NCBI GenBank assembly: GCA_018713325.1
Contig: DVFJ01000006.1
Span: 1-64,000, forward strand
DNA from: Candidatus Onthenecus intestinigallinarum
GTDB taxonomy: Bacteria; Bacillota; Clostridia; Christensenellales; Aristaeellaceae
Length of the DNA stretch: 64,000 nt
Reading direction: 5' to 3'
The translations under genes were made by a program, and so were the position numbers. Positions 18,303 to 27,071 of this stretch are shown here, piece by piece. Positions within the stretch are counted from its first letter, which is position 1. The number at the start of each line of letters is the position of its first letter. A model generated the notes under the pieces. The model searched no databases. It was not told the origin of the DNA and saw nothing but the letters and a program-made list of their open reading frames with translations.

Positions 18303-19106
18303 ATGAGCTTTTACTCCTACAAGAACGGCAACGCCGCCGGATGTCCCGGCATCGTCGGGAACGATGTGCTCAACGGCCTGAACGAGAAGATCTGCATTCA
18401 GGTGCAGCGCGTGTACGATTCCTGCCTGCAACAGGAGCAGATCGACGACGTGGACGTGACGCTCGTCAGCTACGGTCTGGTGCCCTCGTGCGGGTGCGGC
18501 ACGAACGACACGAATGAGAACACGCAGCCGGTCATGCCCATCGCATTTGAAAGCTGCCGCTCGACGTCCACCGAGGGCACCATCCGGGATCTGACGATCG
18601 ACCGCCTGTGCGACCGGCCCTGCTTCGCGCGCGTGCGCTGCAAGATCGACGTGCCGATCGACATCCTGTTTACGGACGCGAATTGTCGCGAGTACATCGG
18701 ACGCGGCGTGGTGACGGTGAACAAGGACGTCCTGCTGTCCATCCCCGACGAGTCCATCGTGCCCTATACGCTTGAGTCGATGGTCAGCGCCATCTGCGTG
18801 TCCGGCACCTACCGCGGCAACAACGTCTTCCGCCTGACGGTGTGCGTCACCGTCATCCTCAAAGTGCTGGCCAAGGTCGAGATCCTCGTGCCCTCCTATG
18901 GCTTCTGCACCGTCCCGCCGTGCGAGGAGTTCGCGGACAATGTCTGTGATGAATTCTTCAGCCTGCCTTTGTTCCCGCCGGCGCTGTGCGATGACAGCAC
19001 CGTGCAGACGGGCTGCAACTGCGGCTGCACGACGATCGGCGGAAACAACTGCAATACGAACTGCAACACCAACTGCAACTGCAGCTGCAACTCCTGCCGC
19101 AGATAG
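18303..19106 (+). CDS. Cysteine-rich, spore-coat-like protein
   Basis: A 267-residue protein with about 30 cysteines and no membrane helix or signal peptide. The N-terminal half contains the pattern EKICIQVQRVYDSC, which recurs in uncharacterised Clostridia coat-associated proteins, followed by beta-rich segments (for example YIGRGVVTVNKDVLLSIPDESIVPYTLESMVSAI). The C-terminal tail is Cys/Asn-rich (GCNCGCTTIGG, then alternating NCNTNC units). Such tails suit disulphide or metal cross-linking in the spore coat. The assignment rests on composition and the upstream sigma-K-like promoter, not on a named family. GAGGAGG lies 11 bases before the ATG at 18303. Confidence 0.6.
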   Translation: MSFYSYKNGNAAGCPGIVGNDVLNGLNEKICIQVQRVYDSCLQQEQIDDVDVTLVSYGLVPSCGCGTNDTNENTQPVMPIAFESCRSTSTEGTIRDLTIDRLCDRPCFARVRCKIDVPIDILFTDANCREYIGRGVVTVNKDVLLSIPDESIVPYTLESMVSAICVSGTYRGNNVFRLTVCVTVILKVLAKVEILVPSYGFCTVPPCEEFADNVCDEFFSLPLFPPALCDDSTVQTGCNCGCTTIGGNNCNTNCNTNCNCSCNSCRR

Positions 19107-19111
19107 GCGGG

Positions 19112-19146
19112 AAATCCCCCGGAGACAGTCTCCGGGGGATTTTTTG
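19112..19146 (+). terminator. Terminator of the coat-like gene
   Basis: A 13-bp stem (AATCCCCCGGAGA paired with TCTCCGGGGGATT) followed by a T-run. Confidence 0.92.
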
Positions 19147-19154
19147 CGGCGTGC

Positions 19155-19183
19155 ATGACAAACATCCATTCTCATGTTACAAT
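19155..19183 (+). promoter_or_regulatory. Sigma-A promoter of the Lhr-like helicase gene
   Basis: ATGACA (19155-19160) and TACAAT (19178-19183), spacing 17. Confidence 0.6.
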
Positions 19184-19206
19184 AAGGGCATGGGGAGGGA
19201 TGGTAC

Positions 19207-22200
19207 ATGGACGAGGCCCTGAAGCTCTTTTCGCCGCAGACGGCGGCGTGGTTTTCGCGCGCCGTCGGCACGCCCACGGCCGTGCAGCGGGAGGGTTGGC
19301 CGGCTGTCGCTTCCGGTACGCATGCGCTGATCAGCGCGCCAACGGGTACGGGCAAGACGCTGTGCGCGTTCCTGTGGTTCGTCGACGCCATCGCGCGAGA
19401 GGAGGCCCCCGAGGACACGCTGCGCGTCGTGTACGTCTCTCCGCTCAAGGCGCTGGGCAATGACATCCGCGAAAACCTGCGCCGTCCCATCGAGGGCATC
19501 GAGGGCGCGCAGCGCGTGCGGGTGGCCGTGCGCACGGGCGACACGCCGCAGAGCGAGCGCGCGCGCATGTGCAGAAGGCCGCCACACATCCTCATCACGA
19601 CGCCCGAATCGCTGTACCTATTGCTGACGTCCCCAAGCGGGCGGCGCATGCTGTCTACCGCGCGGGCCGTCATCGTCGACGAGCTGCACGCGATGATCGA
19701 CACCAAGCGCGGGGCGCACCTCATGCTCTCCCTTTCCCGCCTGGACGACCTGTGCGGCAGGCCGCTGCAGCGCATCGGGCTTTCGGCCACCGTGCGCCCG
19801 CTGCAAAGAGCCGCGGATTTCCTGGGGCCAGGCGCGCGGATCATCGCGCCGCCCATGCGCAAGGAGGCCGACATTCGGATCGTCAGTCCACTGCGCGATA
19901 TGCGCGCGCTGCCGGAGGGCACGATCTGGCCTGAAATCGCCCGATGCGTGGCGGAGGCCTGTCAGGGCACGCGTGCGGTGATCGCCTTTCTGGATGGCCG
20001 CGCGCAGGCGGAGCGGCTCGCACACGGCGTGAACGAGCTGATGGGCGAGGGATTTGCGCGCACGCATCACGGCTGCGTGTCCAAGGAGCAGCGGCTGGAG
20101 GCCGAGCAACAGCTGCGCGAGGGGAAGTTGCGTCTGCTGTGCGCGACCTCCTCCATGGAGCTGGGCATCGACGTAGGCGAGGTGGACAGGGTCGTGCAGA
20201 TCGGATGCCCCGTGCGCGTGTCCAGCGCGATGCAGCGCATGGGGCGCGCGGGACACCGGCCCGACCGCGTGAGCGTGATGTGCGTCTATCCGCGCACGGC
20301 TGCGGAGGCGCTTGGCTGCGGCCTGCTGGCCGACGCCGCCATGGCGGGAGCGATCGAGCCGGCGCGGCCGCCCTGCGGGTGCCTGGACGTGCTCGCGCAG
20401 CATCTGGTGTCCATGGCCGCGGCGCGCACATACACGGTGGAGGACGCCGTGCGCATCGCGCGGGGCGCGTATCCCTTTGCGCAGATCACGCGCGAGCAGG
20501 TGGAGGCGCTGCTGCGCATGCTGGCCGGCGACTTTGAACACGAGCGGGACGAGCCCGTGCGGCCGCGCCTGCTGTACGACCGGCTGCACGGCACGGTCAG
20601 CGGGGACGCCTATACGCGCATGCTCGCCGTCTCCACCGGCGGGACGATTCCCGACCGCGGCTGGTTTCCCGTGACGCTCGCGGACGGCACGCGCCTGGGC
20701 GAGCTGGACGAGGAGTTCGTCTTCGAGGCGCGCGTCGGCGACAAGTTCCTGCTTGGGGCGTTTGCGTGGCGCATTGCGGAGATCCGGCGCGACCGCGTGG
20801 TCGTAACGCCCGCGAGCGCGCAGGGCGCGCAGTCGCCCTTCTGGCGGGGGGACGGGCAGGGGCGCGACTATGAGATCGGCCTGCGCTTTGGCCGGACGCT
20901 GCGCGCGCTGGAGGAAGAGACGCATGCGGGCCGGCTGGAGGCGGCGCTGCGCAGCCTGCACATGGATGAGGACGCCGCGCAGAACGCCGCCCGCCATGTG
21001 GCGCGGCAGCTGGAGGCGACCGGCTGTCTGCCCAGCGACCGCGTCATCGTGTGCGAGCACTTCTCGGACGAGGCGGGCGAGCGGCAGCTGATGGTGCACT
21101 CGGTCTTCGGACGCCGGGTGAACGCCGCGCTCTCGCTGTTGCTGGCGAACGAGGCGCGCGTGCGGATGGGTCTGGATGTGCGCGCCTTCGAGGACGACGA
21201 CGGCGTGCTGCTCTATGTGATGGGCACGCGCAACCTGCCCGACGGGCTGCTCCGGGCGCTCTCGCCGCAGGAAGCGCCGCAGACGCTGCGCGCACTGCTT
21301 CCGGGCACGCCGCTCTTTTCAATGGTCTTCCGCTATGCGGCGGGGCGCGCGCTGATGATGGGCGTACGGCGCGGCGGCCGACAGCCGCTGTGGGTGCAGC
21401 GCCTGCGCGGGGCGGAGGCGCTTTCACTGGCGGTGCGGCGGGAAGACCATCCGCTGATGCAGGAGGCGCTTCGCGAGTGCATGGAGGACATCCTGGACAT
21501 CCGGGCCTTGCAGGAGGTGCTGAGCGGCGTGCGTGAAGGCCGCATCGCGGTGCGGGAACTGCACGCGGACGCGCCCTCGCCGATGGCGCTGCCGCTGCGC
21601 CGCCAGGTCGAGGCGACGATGATGTACGACTATGCGCCGATCCCATCCGCTGCGCATCAGGCCGTGCAGGAGGCGCTGCGCGCGCAGGAATCGCTCATCA
21701 TTCCCGGCGCGGAGGCGCTGGAGCGCGCGGCCAGGCGCAGGCGCGAGCCGGATGACGCGGAGCAGCTGCATGCGCTGCTCATGGCGGAGGGCGACCTGAT
21801 CGCGGGAGAGACCGACGCGCCGGTGGCCTGGCTGGAATCGCTTGCGCGGGCCGGGCGCGCACTGTATGTGGAGCCGGGGCTGTGGATCTGCGCGGAGCAA
21901 CGGGCGCTGTATGAGACCGCCGCCACGGGCGCCTGGGAAGAGCGGCTGCGCATCGCGCGCCGCTGCCTGCGCTACCGCGGCGCGCAGAATGCACAGAGCC
22001 TTTGCGCGCGCTATGTCTGGCCGGAGGACGACTGCGGCGCGCTGCTGGCGGCGCTGGAGGCATCCGGCGCGGCGGTCGCGCGCGACGGCTGGTATCACCA
22101 CGCGGACGTCTATGCGCGCGCGCAGCGGGAGACCGTGCACGCCCGCCGCGCGCAGGCGCAGACGTTCCCGCCGGAGCGATACGCGGCGCTGCTGGCGGGC

Positions 22201-23301
22201 CGGCTGCGCACGGTGGGTTCGCCGGCCGACCAGGTGGCCGCCGCGCTGCGGGGGCTCGCCGGCGCGCGCATGCCGCTGCGGCTGCTGGAGGAGGTGGCGC
22301 TGCCCGCGCGCGTGGCGGGATACCGGCCGGGCCTGCTCGACGCGGCGCTGGCGCAGGGCGAGGTCTTCTGGCAGGTGATCCCGGGCGAGCGTCCTGAGAT
22401 CTGCCTGCGCGCAACCGCGGACGTCGACTGGGGCGCGCAGCAGGCCGCGCCGGACGATCTGACGCCCGCGGAGGCGGCGGCGTACGATGCGCTGCTGCGC
22501 CGTGGGGCGCTGTTTGCGCAGGCGCTTGCGCCGCTGCCGGACGGCGTGCGCCCGCTGGACGCGCTCACGTCGCTGGCGCTGCGAGGGCTCGTGCATGCGG
22601 ACAGCTTTGCGCCGCTGCGGGAGTGGCGCGCCGAAAACGAAGGCGGCGCGCGCAGCGTCAAGCGCCGCGCGATGGCGCGCGCCACCGCCCAGCAGGCGGG
22701 GCGCTGGGAGGCCGTGCGTCCGCTGCGAGAGCAGACGATGGAGGAGCGCCTCGAGCGCGCGTTTGACCGGCGCGTGCTCCTTTGCCGCGAGACGGCGGGG
22801 GACATCCCGTGGGCGCAGACGCTGGAACTGCTGCGCGTGTGGGAATACACCGGACGCGTGCGGCGCGGATATTTTGTGCGCGGGCTGTCGGGCGCGCAGT
22901 TCATCCGCGAAGGCGACCATGCCGCCGCCATGGCGGCGCTCGAGTCGCCGGACGGGGAACCCGTCTGGCTGAACGCGGCCGATCCGGACCAGCCGTGGGG
23001 GCGCATCCTGCCGCATGAACCGGACGCGCAGTTCACGTGCGTGCCGGGCACGGCGCTGTGCCTGCGCGCAGGCCGGGTGGAGGCGATCCTGGAGCGGCAG
23101 GGCGAGCAGTTGCGCCTGACGCCAGGGGCGGATGCCGCAGGCGCGCTGTGTGCGCTCGCGCGGGATTTCCGGCACAGGCGGATCTTTCCGGGCCTGCGCC
23201 GCCTGTGCGTGCGGACCTATCCGCCGCAGGCGCGGGAGGCGCTGGAGGGGGCCGGCTTTCACCGCGAAATGCGGGATTACGTGCTGTTTCGGGACATTTG
23301 A
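19207..23301 (+). CDS. lhr: Lhr-like superfamily 2 DNA helicase
   Basis: A 1364-residue protein, close to full-length bacterial Lhr. Helicase motifs are Walker A SAPTGTGKT (43-51), YVSPLKALGNDIR (76-88), TTPESLY, DELH (158-161) and LSAT (192-195), then the second RecA domain with CATSSMELGIDVGEVD and QRMGRAGHR. A winged-helix and long C-terminal region characteristic of Lhr follows. Lhr proteins are ATP-driven 3'-5' helicases linked to DNA repair. The ATG at 19207 follows a GGGAGGG site. The next gene starts 9 bases after the stop. The neighbouring motor operon is separated by two terminators, so this is not a Zorya ZorD. Confidence 0.9.
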   Translation: MDEALKLFSPQTAAWFSRAVGTPTAVQREGWPAVASGTHALISAPTGTGKTLCAFLWFVDAIAREEAPEDTLRVVYVSPLKALGNDIRENLRRPIEGIEGAQRVRVAVRTGDTPQSERARMCRRPPHILITTPESLYLLLTSPSGRRMLSTARAVIVDELHAMIDTKRGAHLMLSLSRLDDLCGRPLQRIGLSATVRPLQRAADFLGPGARIIAPPMRKEADIRIVSPLRDMRALPEGTIWPEIARCVAEACQGTRAVIAFLDGRAQAERLAHGVNELMGEGFARTHHGCVSKEQRLEAEQQLREGKLRLLCATSSMELGIDVGEVDRVVQIGCPVRVSSAMQRMGRAGHRPDRVSVMCVYPRTAAEALGCGLLADAAMAGAIEPARPPCGCLDVLAQHLVSMAAARTYTVEDAVRIARGAYPFAQITREQVEALLRMLAGDFEHERDEPVRPRLLYDRLHGTVSGDAYTRMLAVSTGGTIPDRGWFPVTLADGTRLGELDEEFVFEARVGDKFLLGAFAWRIAEIRRDRVVVTPASAQGAQSPFWRGDGQGRDYEIGLRFGRTLRALEEETHAGRLEAALRSLHMDEDAAQNAARHVARQLEATGCLPSDRVIVCEHFSDEAGERQLMVHSVFGRRVNAALSLLLANEARVRMGLDVRAFEDDDGVLLYVMGTRNLPDGLLRALSPQEAPQTLRALLPGTPLFSMVFRYAAGRALMMGVRRGGRQPLWVQRLRGAEALSLAVRREDHPLMQEALRECMEDILDIRALQEVLSGVREGRIAVRELHADAPSPMALPLRRQVEATMMYDYAPIPSAAHQAVQEALRAQESLIIPGAEALERAARRRREPDDAEQLHALLMAEGDLIAGETDAPVAWLESLARAGRALYVEPGLWICAEQRALYETAATGAWEERLRIARRCLRYRGAQNAQSLCARYVWPEDDCGALLAALEASGAAVARDGWYHHADVYARAQRETVHARRAQAQTFPPERYAALLAGRLRTVGSPADQVAAALRGLAGARMPLRLLEEVALPARVAGYRPGLLDAALAQGEVFWQVIPGERPEICLRATADVDWGAQQAAPDDLTPAEAAAYDALLRRGALFAQALAPLPDGVRPLDALTSLALRGLVHADSFAPLREWRAENEGGARSVKRRAMARATAQQAGRWEAVRPLREQTMEERLERAFDRRVLLCRETAGDIPWAQTLELLRVWEYTGRVRRGYFVRGLSGAQFIREGDHAAAMAALESPDGEPVWLNAADPDQPWGRILPHEPDAQFTCVPGTALCLRAGRVEAILERQGEQLRLTPGADAAGALCALARDFRHRRIFPGLRRLCVRTYPPQAREALEGAGFHREMRDYVLFRDI

Positions 23302-23310
23302 AAGGACGGG

Positions 23311-23835
23311 ATGCACATGAAGTCGCTGTTGGTGGTCGTGGACATGCAGAGGGATTTTGTGACGGATGCGCTGGGCACGCCGCAGGCGCAGGCGATCGTG
23401 GAGCGCGTGGCGGCGCGGGCGCGCGCGGGCGTGGCGCGCGGCGAGGACGTGGTCTTCACGCTGGACACGCACGGGCCGGACTATCTGCGCACGCAGGAGG
23501 GTCGGAAATTACCGGTCGCGCATTGCATCCGGGGGACGGACGGATGGCGGCTCGTGGACGCGCTGGAGGACATTCCGGGCAGGCGATACGAGAAGCCGGC
23601 GTTCGGCTGTGTCGAACTGATGCGGGACGCCGCGCAGGCGGGCTATGACCGCGTGGAGCTCGTGGGCGTATGCACGGACATCTGCGTGCTGTCCAATGCG
23701 ATGCTGCTCAAGGCGGCGTTGCCGGAGGCGGAGATCGTCGTGGATGCGGCCTGCTGCGCCGGCACGACGGTCGAAAACCACCGCCGCGCGCTGGAGGCGA
23801 TGGCCGTCTGCCAGATCCGGTGCGAGAACGCCTGA
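23311..23835 (+). CDS. Isochorismatase-family cysteine hydrolase
   Basis: A 174-residue protein with the catalytic triad pattern of nicotinamidase/isochorismatase enzymes: Asp11 in VVVDMQRDF, Lys95 in YEKPAFG and Cys125 in GVCTDICVLSNA. Family members hydrolyse nicotinamide, isochorismate, carbamoyl-sarcosine or related amides. The short length and GVCTDICV motif suit a nicotinamidase-like enzyme, but the substrate is not provable from sequence. It follows lhr by 9 bases. The start at 23311 has AAAGGA 5 bases upstream; ATG 23317 is the alternative. Confidence 0.88.
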   Translation: MHMKSLLVVVDMQRDFVTDALGTPQAQAIVERVAARARAGVARGEDVVFTLDTHGPDYLRTQEGRKLPVAHCIRGTDGWRLVDALEDIPGRRYEKPAFGCVELMRDAAQAGYDRVELVGVCTDICVLSNAMLLKAALPEAEIVVDAACCAGTTVENHRRALEAMAVCQIRCENA

Positions 23836-23867
23836 GCTGGTGGACGGATGCGAAGGGAAGACAATCC

Positions 23868-23904
23868 GAAAAGGGCGCTCCCCGTGGACAGGGGAGCGCC
23901 CTTT
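23868..23904. terminator. Bidirectional terminator between the hydrolase gene and rqcH
   Basis: A stem of about 14 bp (AAAGGGCGCTCCCC at 23870-23883 with GGGGAGCGCCCTTT at 23891-23904) has A- and T-rich edges and serves convergent genes. Confidence 0.9.
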
Positions 23905-23909
23905 CGACT

Positions 23910-25655
23910 TCAGCCGCTCACGAGCGTCATGCGCTTGACGGCGTGCTCATCCGGCGTGATGTAGAGCGTGCGCTGGTTGGTGTAGATCACGAAGCCCGCG
24001 GGCGCGCCGCCGGGCTTTTTGACGTAGCGGCGCAGCGTATAGTCGATGGGCACCTGGGCGGACTGCTGGCCCTTGCTGTAGTAGGCCGCCAGGTTCGCGG
24101 CCTCCAGCAGCGTCTGCTCGCTGACCTTTGTAGAGCAGATGATGACGTGCGAGCCGGGCATGTTCTTGGCGTGCATCCAGATCTCGTCGCCGCGCGCCTC
24201 GCCGGTCAGCCGGTCGTTTTGCACGCTGTTCTTGCCCACGAGGATGTCCGTGCCGTCCGTGGCCCGGTAGTGGAAGGGCTGCGAGGGCTGCGCCTTGCGC
24301 TGCTTGACGCGGCTTTGCACCTTGCGCACGTGGCCGGAGCGCTCCAACATCGCGCGGATCTCGGAGAGCTCCTCGGGCTGGGTACACTTGCGCAGGTCGT
24401 CCAGCTGCTCCTCCAGATAGCGCAGCTCCTGCTCCGTCTTCTCCTTCTGCTGCGCGGCCATCTCGCGCGCAGAGCGCGCCTTCTGGTAGAGCCTGAAGTA
24501 GCGCTGGGCGTTCTGTACCGGCGTGAGCTTGAGGTCCAGCGGGATGCGCACGGCGGGGCAGTCCGGCAGGTAGAAGTTCTCGACGCAGGCCTCCTGCATG
24601 CCCTTTTCGAGCCGGTACAGGTTGGCCTGGATCAGCTCGCCGTTTATGCGGTATTCATCCATGCGCTGGCTGTTCTCCAGCTCTTCCAGCTGGATGGCCA
24701 GCTTCTTTTCGCACCGCTCGATGTGCGTCTTGAGCGTGCGGTGCAGCGAGGCGGAGCGCTGCTGCATGCGCTCGCGCCGGTCGCGCCCGGCATAGAACAG
24801 GTCCAGCGCGTGGGAGATGCCCTCCGGCACCTCGCGCATGGGCATGCCGGTGAGGCTCAGCTGCGGATAGGGAAACACGTCCGTGGCCTCGCCGTCCTCG
24901 CCCACCATCAGCACCGGCGGCTGCAAATCATACAGGCCGTCCAGCAGCGCGCGCAGCCGCTGCGCCGTCTGCGGAACGTTCAGCGCGTCCAGGTGCGCGT
25001 CGTGCTGGCCCGTCAGGCGAAAGGCCAGTTCGCGCGCGGCCTGCGGCGACAGGCCCGCGATGCCGCCCTGCAGCGCCTTGGCCAGCTTTCCACCGGCGCC
25101 TTGCAGCATCTGCAAAAGCGCCTGCGCGTCCGCCGTGTCGGGGTCGAGCTTGCCCTGGCTGGGCGGGTAGGCGTAGGGCAGGCCCGGCAGCACCTCGCGC
25201 ACGCGGCTGATGTCCGCGTCGACGTGGCGCACGGCGTCGATGATGCGCCCGTCCGCCCCGCGCAGGATGATGTTCGAATGGCGGCCCATGATCTCCGCCA
25301 CGAGCGTGCGCGTGCGCGCCTCGCCCAGCTCGTCCAGGGCCTCGATGTCGATCTCCAGGATGCGGTCGCTACCGATGCGGCGCACGTCCGTCACGCGCCC
25401 GCCCTGCAGGTACTTGCGCATGAGCATGCACAGCATCGGGGGCTCCATGGGGTTTTGCTTGGAATGCGCGGTGAGGTGCACGCGCGCGGCGTTCGCGCCC
25501 GCGCACAGCAGCAGCCGCAGGTTTTCGCCCTGCGAGCGGATCAACAGGTGGATTTCGTCGCGCTCGGGCTGGGACACGCGGTCCACGCGCCCGCCGACGA
25601 GCTTTTCCTTCAGCTGCCGGGCCACGAAGCCCAGCGTCACGCCGTCAAATGGCAT
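23910..25655 (-). CDS. rqcH: RqcH/NFACT family ribosome quality control protein
   Basis: A 581-residue protein with the NFACT layout: N-terminal NFACT-N domain (MPFDGVTLGFVARQLKEKLVGGRVDRV), HSKQNPMEPPMLCMLMRKYL, a central coiled coil (about 280-430) and a C-terminal NFACT-R domain with HAKNMPGSHVI and GQQSAQVPIDYTLRR. In Bacillus, RqcH binds 50S subunits with stalled nascent chains and recruits tRNA-Ala for alanine tailing. It was formerly annotated as a fibronectin-binding protein (FbpA/Fbp54). The ATG at 25655 has GGAGGA 10 bases upstream and is transcribed from the promoter at 25690-25718. Confidence 0.95.
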   Translation of the reverse strand: MPFDGVTLGFVARQLKEKLVGGRVDRVSQPERDEIHLLIRSQGENLRLLLCAGANAARVHLTAHSKQNPMEPPMLCMLMRKYLQGGRVTDVRRIGSDRILEIDIEALDELGEARTRTLVAEIMGRHSNIILRGADGRIIDAVRHVDADISRVREVLPGLPYAYPPSQGKLDPDTADAQALLQMLQGAGGKLAKALQGGIAGLSPQAARELAFRLTGQHDAHLDALNVPQTAQRLRALLDGLYDLQPPVLMVGEDGEATDVFPYPQLSLTGMPMREVPEGISHALDLFYAGRDRRERMQQRSASLHRTLKTHIERCEKKLAIQLEELENSQRMDEYRINGELIQANLYRLEKGMQEACVENFYLPDCPAVRIPLDLKLTPVQNAQRYFRLYQKARSAREMAAQQKEKTEQELRYLEEQLDDLRKCTQPEELSEIRAMLERSGHVRKVQSRVKQRKAQPSQPFHYRATDGTDILVGKNSVQNDRLTGEARGDEIWMHAKNMPGSHVIICSTKVSEQTLLEAANLAAYYSKGQQSAQVPIDYTLRRYVKKPGGAPAGFVIYTNQRTLYITPDEHAVKRMTLVSG

Positions 25656-25689
25656 AGGACAGGTCCTCCGAATTCTCGTGATGGCATCC

Positions 25690-25718
25690 ATTATACCAAA
25701 GATGCGGCCATTGCGCAA
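25690..25718 (-). promoter_or_regulatory. Sigma-A promoter of rqcH
   Basis: On the minus strand TTGCGC (25713-25718) and TATAAT (25690-25695), spacing 17. Confidence 0.78.
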
Positions 25719-25833
25719 AGAAAAGCCTGAACGAAGCGCGCAAAGATGCGCCGGACGCGCGCTTTGGACTCATAGCGCCGCGCGCCGGGGAATATGCTCC
25801 CATCGGAACAGACTGGCAAGGAGTGATTCGGTC

Positions 25834-26892
25834 GTGAAAATCAAAATGCCCAAGTTCAAGTTCAAGCTCCGGCGCATGGACGTTGAACGCATCCTGATCA
25901 CCTGCTCGGCGGCGTTTGTCGTGCTGCTGGCGGTGCGGGGCGGGGGCCCCACGGAGATGTACGAGGAACCGTATGACCAGATCCCCGCGGAGCAGACCGC
26001 GACCACGGCCGAGACGCCGACCCAGCCGACGGTCGTGTACTATCAGGATGGCGACGGCTATCTGGTGCCCGTGCAGCGCGAGGTCGAGCAGCAGGAGGGC
26101 ATCGCCAAGGCCACGCTCTCGCTGATGGTCGCAAACGCCAAGAACGACATGGAGGCCGCGCGGCTGGGGTTGCTCACCGTCGTGCCCGAGGGAACGACGT
26201 TTGACCTGGACATCTCCGGCGGGCACGCGCGCGTGGATCTGAGCGCGGAGGCGCTCAACAACCAGACGGCCGAGCAGGAGAGCAACATGGTCAGCGCGGT
26301 GGTCTGGGCGCTGACGGAATTCCCCACCGTCAGCGACGTGGAGTTCCTCGTGGACGGCCAGCAGCTCAAGACGCTGCCGCACGGCACGCCCATCGAGGGG
26401 CGCATGCAGCGCGAGGGCCTGAACCTGGAGCGCGTGGAGACGGTGGAGACGTTCGCCGGCGCCAACCAGGTGCAGCTCTATTTCCCCTCCGACAGCGGAC
26501 GGCTGCTCGTGCCGGTGACGCGCACCGTCTACTCGGACGAGGACGTCGCCACCGCCATGCTCGAGTGGCTCAAGGGCCCGCGCGACGACAGCGGCCTGCA
26601 GGAGGCGGCGCCCTCCGACGCGGCGCTGCTGGGCGTCACGATCAAGGACGGCGTCGCGACGGTCAACTTCACGGAGGAGTTCGTCAAGATCAGCGAACAG
26701 TCCGACGGCGGCGTGCAGTCCATGCGCGCGCTGGTCATGACCTGCCGCCAGTTCCCCGGCGTGCAGCGCGTGGAGGTACAGGTCGAGGGCGAGCCCTATG
26801 AGCTGCCCACAGGCCAGAAGGACCAGCCGACGTTCGCCAACGTCGCCGCGGAGGTCGTCGAGCAGTTCCCGGAGGTCATGCAGGTCGAGTGA
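25834..26892 (+). CDS. Double GerMN-domain membrane-anchored protein
   Basis: A 352-residue protein. A basic N-terminus and one membrane helix (about 22-37) are followed by a Thr/Pro linker and two GerMN (sporulation/germination) domains, about 70-195 and 210-345. Each repeats the pattern ...[12 protein letters not shown] / [16 protein letters not shown], Axxx[10 protein letters not shown], and [10 protein letters not shown]. The Bacillus homologue GerM helps sporulation and germination at the cell envelope. The helix lacks a lipobox cysteine, unlike the lipoprotein GerM. The start is the GTG at 25834, with AAGGAG 10 bases upstream; ATG 25846 is possible. Confidence 0.88.
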   Translation: MKIKMPKFKFKLRRMDVERILITCSAAFVVLLAVRGGGPTEMYEEPYDQIPAEQTATTAETPTQPTVVYYQDGDGYLVPVQREVEQQEGIAKATLSLMVANAKNDMEAARLGLLTVVPEGTTFDLDISGGHARVDLSAEALNNQTAEQESNMVSAVVWALTEFPTVSDVEFLVDGQQLKTLPHGTPIEGRMQREGLNLERVETVETFAGANQVQLYFPSDSGRLLVPVTRTVYSDEDVATAMLEWLKGPRDDSGLQEAAPSDAALLGVTIKDGVATVNFTEEFVKISEQSDGGVQSMRALVMTCRQFPGVQRVEVQVEGEPYELPTGQKDQPTFANVAAEVVEQFPEVMQVE

Positions 26893-26993
26893 ACCGGCAT
26901 GCGGCGCGCGCGCCCGCGATGGGACGATCCGGACCGTTTCGCCGCGGGCGCGTCCGTTTGGACGGGCGCGGGAAATTTCCGGGACATTGCGGC

Positions 26994-27022
26994 TTTACGC
27001 GCGCCGCCGGGAATGCTACAAT
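26994..27022 (+). promoter_or_regulatory. Sigma-A promoter of the rph-rdgB fusion gene
   Basis: TTTACG (26994-26999) and TACAAT (27017-27022), spacing 17, about 50 bases before the start codon. Confidence 0.6.
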
Positions 27023-27071
27023 GGGGAGAGGACGGCGCTACGGCGCCAGATCACGCAAAGGAGACGGGTGC

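Noticed and set aside
15020..23301. A complete Zorya system made of the ZorAB-like genes plus the downstream helicase
   Set aside because: The helicase is Lhr-like, not the Snf2-type ZorD; a coat-like gene, two terminators and a separate promoter lie between, and there is no ZorC or ZorE.
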